Part shown: in pieces, positions 59,723 to 64,000 of the stretch | Layout: every line of letters starts with the position of its first letter | Position numbering within the stretch: position 1 is the stretch's first letter | NCBI GenBank assembly: GCA_910577105.1 | Contig: CAJTMB010000002.1 | Coordinates: 113,125-177,124 of the forward strand | Reading direction: 5' to 3' | From: an uncultured Lachnospiraceae bacterium | Lineage (GTDB): Bacteria > Bacillota > Clostridia > Lachnospirales > Lachnospiraceae | Length of the DNA stretch: 64,000 bases | Notes under the pieces: generated by a model | The model's database searches: none | Seen by the model: the letters and a program-made list of their open reading frames with translations, nothing else | Told to the model about the DNA's origin: nothing | Program-made: the position numbers and the translations under genes

Positions 59723-60451
59723 ATGTTAAACCAGAACATGGCAAACAGAGAGGTCTGCGACCTTATTTTTGTGGACTATGCCACAAAGAAACCCTTTTTA
59801 AACCTGGACTTCGCCAATGTTTCCACCACGGAACTGACCGGTGAATCCGTATTTGCCTACGGCGGCAAAGGACATCCCAAGCGCGTCCAGTTTGCCGGTG
59901 AAAGGGGCGGCACCATCACCATCGAAACACAGATTCAGAGCTTTAAGCTGTGGCAGTTGATTACCGGCGGCGATGTTTCCAAATCCGCAAAATTTGTGGT
60001 AAGGAAAGAACTCGTCACGGAAGACGGCTCAGCCATCACCCTGCCGGAAACACCCGCTGCCGGAACAGTCAGTGTCTACAAAGCAGACGATGACTGCGGT
60101 ACGGAACTTGCCTGCAGCGTAACAGGCAGCGACGTTTCGCTTACCACTTCCATAACTGCCGGGGAATCCGTCATTGTTTATTACATGAAGGAAGTTACCG
60201 ACAAGGTACAGCGAATCAACATCAAGTCTACAAGCTTCCCGAAAAACTTCACGGTTTACGGCGATACCGTCATGAAGACCGAAAATGATGAAGTACTCCC
60301 TTACAAGCTCACTGCCTACAAGGCAGCTCCCCAGAGCAACATGTCTTTGAGTTTCTCCAACTCAGGGGACCCGGGAACCATTACGATTACATGTGACCTT
60401 TTGGCCGACAGTGATGACAATATCCTTGATTTGGCCTTAATCGAGGAATAA
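59723..60451 (+). CDS. Phage tail tube-like protein, 242 aa
   Basis: Beta-rich protein with the features of phage major tail (tube) proteins: FLNLDFANVSTTELTGESVF, GGTITIETQIQSFKLWQLITGG and the C-terminal NMSLSFSNSGDPGTITITCDLL. An Ig-like insertion (GTVSVYKADDD) lies at about 110-150. AAGAGGATAA precedes the ATG. A strong terminator follows directly, as expected for a highly expressed structural gene. Identification is from fold-type motifs. Confidence 0.65.
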   Translation: MLNQNMANREVCDLIFVDYATKKPFLNLDFANVSTTELTGESVFAYGGKGHPKRVQFAGERGGTITIETQIQSFKLWQLITGGDVSKSAKFVVRKELVTEDGSAITLPETPAAGTVSVYKADDDCGTELACSVTGSDVSLTTSITAGESVIVYYMKEVTDKVQRINIKSTSFPKNFTVYGDTVMKTENDEVLPYKLTAYKAAPQSNMSLSFSNSGDPGTITITCDLLADSDDNILDLALIEE

Positions 60452-60483
60452 GCGCACTGTAGTTTCGATATTATTTTGATACA

Positions 60484-60530
60484 GGGATAACATGCTGCGA
60501 TGCAGATTGCGGCATGTTATCCCTTTTTTT
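60484..60530 (+). terminator. Strong terminator after the tail tube gene
   Basis: GGGATAACATGC (60484-60495) and GCATGTTATCCC (60512-60523) form a perfect 12-bp stem, followed by T7. Confidence 0.92.
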
Positions 60531-60574
60531 ACATGGAAGCAAAAAGCGCTTCGGAATTGAGGTAATACGGTAAA

Positions 60575-60877
60575 ATGGACAACTTATTCGAATTTATGAT
60601 GGGCATCATTTCCATACTCGGTGCAATCGTCACTTATTTCATTATTCCTTATATTAAGGAAAGCATTTCTTCCGAAAAACTGGAACAATATCAGGAATGG
60701 GCTGCCCTCGCGGTAAAAACGGCGGAGATGCTCTGGTCGGAAACCGGACACGGCGCCGACAAAAAGGCCTACGCCGCTGACTTTCTAAGCAGGCTGTTTA
60801 ATGCCAAAAAAGAAGTCCTCACCAAAGAACAGATAAATATCCTGATTGAATCGGCCGTACAGGAATTACAACACTAA
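60575..60877 (+). CDS. Phage holin, LL-H type, 100 aa
   Basis: One N-terminal membrane segment (FMMGIISILGAIVTYFIIPYI), then an amphipathic C-terminal region with AVKTAEMLWSETGHGADKKAYAADFL, the family signature of LL-H holins (about 110 aa). It would permeabilise the membrane to release the endolysin encoded 11 bp downstream. TTGAGGTAA precedes the ATG. Confidence 0.85.
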   Translation: MDNLFEFMMGIISILGAIVTYFIIPYIKESISSEKLEQYQEWAALAVKTAEMLWSETGHGADKKAYAADFLSRLFNAKKEVLTKEQINILIESAVQELQH

Positions 60878-60888
60878 GGAGGAATACC

Positions 60889-61887
60889 ATGCCCTTAAAA
60901 CCCATCAGCTATTTACAGACAGATTCCCGCTGGAAAAACCACAACTATTCCGCCAAGGGTGAAAAGAAAACCATCGGCAGCTCCGGATGCGGCCCCACTG
61001 CCGCCGCCATGGCAATCGCAACACTGAAAGATAAAAACGTCACCCCCGTTACCACCGCCGAATGGTCCATGGCCCACGGATATAAGGCTTTAAACCAGGG
61101 AACCTTTTACTCCTATTTTGTACCGCAACTGGCGCAATACGGCATTTCCTGCCAAAAACTGAACAACGCAAATTTATACGGAAAATCCACCTCCGACGCC
61201 CATTCACGCGCCCTTGCCGACCTTAAGTCCGGCAAGTGGATTCTTGCCTGCATGGGAAAGGGCAACTGGACAAAATCCGGACATTTCATTCTGGTATATG
61301 CCTACGAGAACGGAACCGTCTACATCAACGACCCCGCATCCACCAAACCGGCAAGAATCCAAAACACATGGGATTTGTTTGCAAAACAGGTAAAATACAT
61401 GTGGAGCATATCCACATCCGATTATATAAAAACAGATATCCCCCAAACCGCCTCAAATACCGAGGTGATATATACTTCGCACCGCATTTCAGACAACAAA
61501 TGGGGAAACGAAATTAAAGGATATCATAACAATAATTCCATGGGATATTCCGGCGTATTTGGAAAAGCAATCGATAAAATTGCCGTGAGGCTCACAGACG
61601 GCTTCCTCACCTATACCGTGCACAGAAAAAACGGCGGATGGGGAAACGAAATAACAGGATTCTCCACCACGGATACGAATAAATATGCCGGTTCCACAGG
61701 ACAACCCATTGATGCCATCGCCATCAAAGCCACCGGTATTTCAGGAAAAATCAAATACCGCGTCCACCGGAAAACAGACGGCAAATGGGGAAACTGGATT
61801 AGCGGATACAGCAAAACGGATACCGCCGGATACGCCGGTTCCTTTGGAAAGGAAATCGACGCCATCCAGATTGGCATCGAATCATGA
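60889..61887 (+). CDS. C39-like peptidase endolysin with three ChW-like repeats, 332 aa
   Basis: Residues 1-175 form a papain-like C39_2 domain: the catalytic Cys in SSGCGPTAAAMAI, the His in GHFILVYAYENG and the Asp in INDPAS. The C-terminus has three repeats of about 45 residues with the pattern V/SHRxxxxKWGNxIxGY....Y.G..G..IDAI (from about residues 195, 238 and 285), which are clostridial hydrophobic-W-like wall-binding repeats. It most likely cuts peptidoglycan cross-bridges at lysis. TAAGGAGGAA precedes the ATG. It follows the holin. Confidence 0.88.
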   Translation: MPLKPISYLQTDSRWKNHNYSAKGEKKTIGSSGCGPTAAAMAIATLKDKNVTPVTTAEWSMAHGYKALNQGTFYSYFVPQLAQYGISCQKLNNANLYGKSTSDAHSRALADLKSGKWILACMGKGNWTKSGHFILVYAYENGTVYINDPASTKPARIQNTWDLFAKQVKYMWSISTSDYIKTDIPQTASNTEVIYTSHRISDNKWGNEIKGYHNNNSMGYSGVFGKAIDKIAVRLTDGFLTYTVHRKNGGWGNEITGFSTTDTNKYAGSTGQPIDAIAIKATGISGKIKYRVHRKTDGKWGNWISGYSKTDTAGYAGSFGKEIDAIQIGIES

Positions 61888-61903
61888 AAGAGGTAACTAT
61901 CCT

Positions 61904-62413
61904 ATGGACTCCATTACAGAATTAACCAAAATCAATTTTACCTCTCTTTTTATTTCCCTGTTTATCCTCCTCACGGGAATCAAAGCGGCTGTCTCACTCT
62001 TTGAGTGGGCAGCCGGAAAATTAGGTCTTGAAACAAAATGGCAGAAAAAGCGACGCGAAGAACAAACCCTTCTTTTAAATACTTCGCAACGCCTGATTGC
62101 CTTACAGGAAAAACACGAAGAAGATATTGCAAGGTCGGATTTACATGACGCGGAAATGCAAAACGACATCCGGAAGCTCACAGAGATGTTTGTCGATAAA
62201 CAAATCAACGATTACCGGTGGGAAATCATTAACCTTGCCGATAAAATCGTCAGCGGAAAAGCCGTCAGCAAGGAATGCCTGCGCCACGCCCTTTCCACTT
62301 ATGAAAAATATGAAAAAATCATCACGGAACACGGACTTATAAACGGCGAAGTGGAAATCTCCATAGAAATCATCCGGGAACATTATCAGAAAAAAATGAA
62401 GGAAGTATGTTAG
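61904..62413 (+). CDS. Phage-type coiled-coil membrane protein, 169 aa
   Basis: One membrane segment at residues 11-32 (FTSLFISLFILLTGIKAAVSLFEWA), then a long coiled coil. The pattern resembles auxiliary holin or spanin-like proteins found after endolysins in Clostridia phages. ATG at 61904 follows AGAGGTAAC. The stop overlaps the next frame by 7 bp. Confidence 0.65.
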   Translation: MDSITELTKINFTSLFISLFILLTGIKAAVSLFEWAAGKLGLETKWQKKRREEQTLLLNTSQRLIALQEKHEEDIARSDLHDAEMQNDIRKLTEMFVDKQINDYRWEIINLADKIVSGKAVSKECLRHALSTYEKYEKIITEHGLINGEVEISIEIIREHYQKKMKEVC

Positions 62414-62715
62414 AGTTTGAGGAGCGGTCAGGGGTGAAGGCCGCTCGAACCTCGCAAGGGTACTTACCGACTCCTCTTATTGATTATGTGGTCGAGCAGT
62501 ATGCGGACAGCATTCTTTCCGATGTCGGTATGGACCCTGACAGTGATTTCGGAAATATGCTTGCTAACAGCATCATCCAATCACAGAAAGCGGCAACACA
62601 GTTGGAAGTTTTGAACAGTCAGATTGACTCCTTGCAAGGTGCATACAACAACCTGCTTCCCAAAATATTGCACATCGCTACCCTTCCACAGACAGTTCTG
62701 CTATCTATACGATAA
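62407..62715 (+). CDS. Hypothetical protein, 102 aa
   Basis: The ATG overlaps the stop of the coiled-coil gene and has AAGGAAGT upstream. The first 20 codons cross a perfect GAGCGG/CCGCTC hairpin (62420-62444). The rest is a helical region (LIDYVVEQYADSILSDVGMD) ending in a Leu/Gln-rich stretch. It could be the intact last gene of the lysis cassette or the 5' remnant of a longer gene. A terminator follows. Confidence 0.45.
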   Translation: MLEFEERSGVKAARTSQGYLPTPLIDYVVEQYADSILSDVGMDPDSDFGNMLANSIIQSQKAATQLEVLNSQIDSLQGAYNNLLPKILHIATLPQTVLLSIR

Positions 62716-62740
62716 TTTAACGCCTTATGAAATTAAAAGC

Positions 62741-62800
62741 ACTGTATAAGCTACATTAAATTAATGTATCTTATAGAGTGCTTTTTTGCTCTGTAAAGGT
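62741..62800 (+). terminator. Terminator after the lysis cassette
   Basis: AAAAGCACT and AGTGCTTTT close a long AT-rich hairpin whose interior (TACATTAA/TTAATGTA, TATAAG/CTTATA) also pairs; T6 follows. Confidence 0.85.
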
Positions 62801-62824
62801 CATTTGAAAGGATGTGATAATAAT

Positions 62825-63310
62825 TTAAAAATCACTATTACATTGATTACAATGCCATTGTTTACTTGTCTTCCCTAGTGCAAATACACCAAACAACGCA
62901 ACGCTTCCTGCTTTTGAAAGATTTGAAATTTTTTTAGTATCTTTACTATGGCAGTATGGACATACTACACTCTTCTCTTTTGAATTTCCATACAACTTTT
63001 CACGATTTTCTAATGGATATTTTGGTGTAAAAGTTTCTGGGATTGCTTTTATCTCTCGAATAATGTCAACTAAATCACTGCCGTCCACGAGATTAAGTGA
63101 GGTTTTCTTTCTAATTTTACCAATAGCAGAAATATAATCTTCTCTTTTTTCTAATAAAGCTATAGGTAATTCTTCTTTGAAATCATAAACAACACCATTG
63201 ATGTTACATTTTGTGTTTACTAGATTTATCAATGGATAGCCACAATGTATACAAACATCACTTTTGTCACTTACTTCCTTACCACATTCAGGACAAATAA
63301 TTAAAGCCAT
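62825..63310 (-). CDS. Double zinc-ribbon protein, 161 aa
   Basis: The N-terminal zinc ribbon ALIICPECGKEVSDKSDVCIHCGYPL is the common zinc-ribbon double-C4 type. The C-terminus has a second one, CPYCHSKDTKKISN...WHCNQC. Between them is a helical region, and KAGSVALFGVFALGK may insert in or touch the membrane. Function unknown. It is AT-rich, unlike the cassette to its left, and opposite in strand to the flanking genes, which suggests a separate insertion. Confidence 0.75.
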   Translation of the reverse strand: MALIICPECGKEVSDKSDVCIHCGYPLINLVNTKCNINGVVYDFKEELPIALLEKREDYISAIGKIRKKTSLNLVDGSDLVDIIREIKAIPETFTPKYPLENREKLYGNSKEKSVVCPYCHSKDTKKISNLSKAGSVALFGVFALGKTSKQWHCNQCNSDF

Positions 63311-63441
63311 ATTTATTTCCTACTTTCATTTGTATTTTCTTAATTATAGCATATTTAAATTTAGAATACTACTCCACATGGTATAAAAATTACGTTCTCC
63401 ACAAACACATTGTATGTATCCACAACATACATTTTAATAGT

Positions 63442-64000
63442 ATGATATTCACAACAAAAAACACAGAACTTGCTATATTTGGAAAAACACTATCTGAAAC
63501 AAAAGGAAAATTAATTGAATTTTTTGAAGCTTTTGAACGTGGTGGTATAAAAGGACAAGATGGAATTATAGATACATTCTTTTCAAAAGATAAGAAATCA
63601 CCATTGACTCCTGAATTACTTGCGGTTTTTGAAAAATTTAAAGATGAATTTAATAGCACATCATTAAGTGCAGAAGCACTAAAAGAAAAATTTGGAGAAG
63701 TTGACCAAAAAATCATTGACTATGCTAAGACCTGTAAGAATGGAGAAATGACAACTGAGGGATTTAAGGCATCAGTCGAAGATATGACATTCTCAGCCAA
63801 AGCAGGCAAGGTAGCTCTCGGCGCTCTTGCAACAGTCGGCAACATGTTCCTTATGCTTGGAATCAGTAAAGGTATTGAATTGGCAGTAAAAGGCATAGAT
63901 AACCTCATCCACTCAGCAGAGCACTGTAAAGAACGTGTCGAGGGACTGATGTCGTCCTATCAGTCTGCTATTAATCAGGCTGACAGCAACGCAAAGGCTG
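63442..64000 (+). CDS. Tape-measure-like phage protein, 5' part
   Basis: An open frame from ATG 63442 runs off the right edge (186 residues seen). FSAKAGKVALGALATVGNMF followed by a hydrophobic helix and IDNLIHSAEHCKERVEGLMSSYQ is the pattern at the start of long coiled-coil tape-measure-type proteins in Clostridia phages and elements. No ribosome-binding site precedes the ATG, and the frame stays open upstream to at least 63350, so the true start is uncertain or the gene lost its 5' end. Base composition changes from AT-rich to mixed near 63750. Confidence 0.5.
   Translation, partial: MIFTTKNTELAIFGKTLSETKGKLIEFFEAFERGGIKGQDGIIDTFFSKDKKSPLTPELLAVFEKFKDEFNSTSLSAEALKEKFGEVDQKIIDYAKTCKNGEMTTEGFKASVEDMTFSAKAGKVALGALATVGNMFLMLGISKGIELAVKGIDNLIHSAEHCKERVEGLMSSYQSAINQADSNAKA

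Overview
The window looks like a chromosomal stretch of a Lachnospiraceae-type Clostridia (Firmicutes). The grounds are strong AGGAGG ribosome-binding sites, TTGACA-N17-TATAAT promoters, a single-chain purL of about 1266 aa, a LexA/DinR-type SOS box, a sigma-D type promoter, a DUF5688 gene and ChW-like repeats. This assignment is inferred, because no rRNA gene is present. I saw no tRNA, rRNA or CRISPR array.

Region 1 (1 to about 24.26 kb) is the right part of a large Tn7-like element whose left end lies outside the window. Its right side carries tnsA-tnsB-tnsC-tnsD/tniQ in one tight minus-strand operon, followed by an array of about eight TnsB-type repeats. It stops just downstream of the purL stop codon, the same layout Tn7 has with glmS. 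The cargo is replication-like: two paralogous SF2 helicases, a CHC2/TOPRIM primase, SSB, an adenine methyltransferase, a RadC/JAB protein, two J-domain-like proteins (one without HPD), a DUF262 protein, DUF5688, a NERD protein and many small unknown genes. A family of about 140-bp nested-hairpin elements lies between the genes, with half-copies inside tnsB and tnsC. A roughly 450-nt leader with a consensus promoter, a 12-codon leader peptide and a terminator/antiterminator pair precedes the helicase/primase block.

Region 2 (24.3 to 53 kb) is ordinary chromosome. It holds purL, two M14-family aspartoacylase-like genes (one lacking its metal ligands), a TetR regulator, a cNMP-domain protein, and a maltodextrin locus (GH13 lipoprotein, malEFG-type ABC transporter, a GH77 paralogue that has lost all three catalytic residues, and a divergent LacI regulator). 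It also holds a chemoreceptor, several membrane proteins, an acyltransferase, a FliD-like protein behind a sigma-D promoter, and a GtaA-type glutaminase-family protein.

Region 3 (53 to 64 kb) is the most unusual part. A sigma-70-like domain fused to DUF262 is transcribed from a consensus promoter with an SOS box in its spacer. Divergent from it is a single-chain YonO/RdRP-type RNA polymerase (DFDGD motif) with a zinc-ribbon partner. Then come phage-type genes: a probable tail chaperone, tail tube, LL-H holin, C39-like endolysin with ChW-like repeats, a coiled-coil membrane protein and the start of a tape-measure-like gene. A reasonable reading is an SOS-controlled phage-derived locus with its own transcription machinery and a lysis cassette.

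A second kind of repeat occurs upstream of purL and between the sigma/DUF262 and polymerase genes. It has a 105-bp core of identical length, with covarying stems, inside arms of 43 or 49 bp that are nearly perfectly complementary but differ between the two loci.
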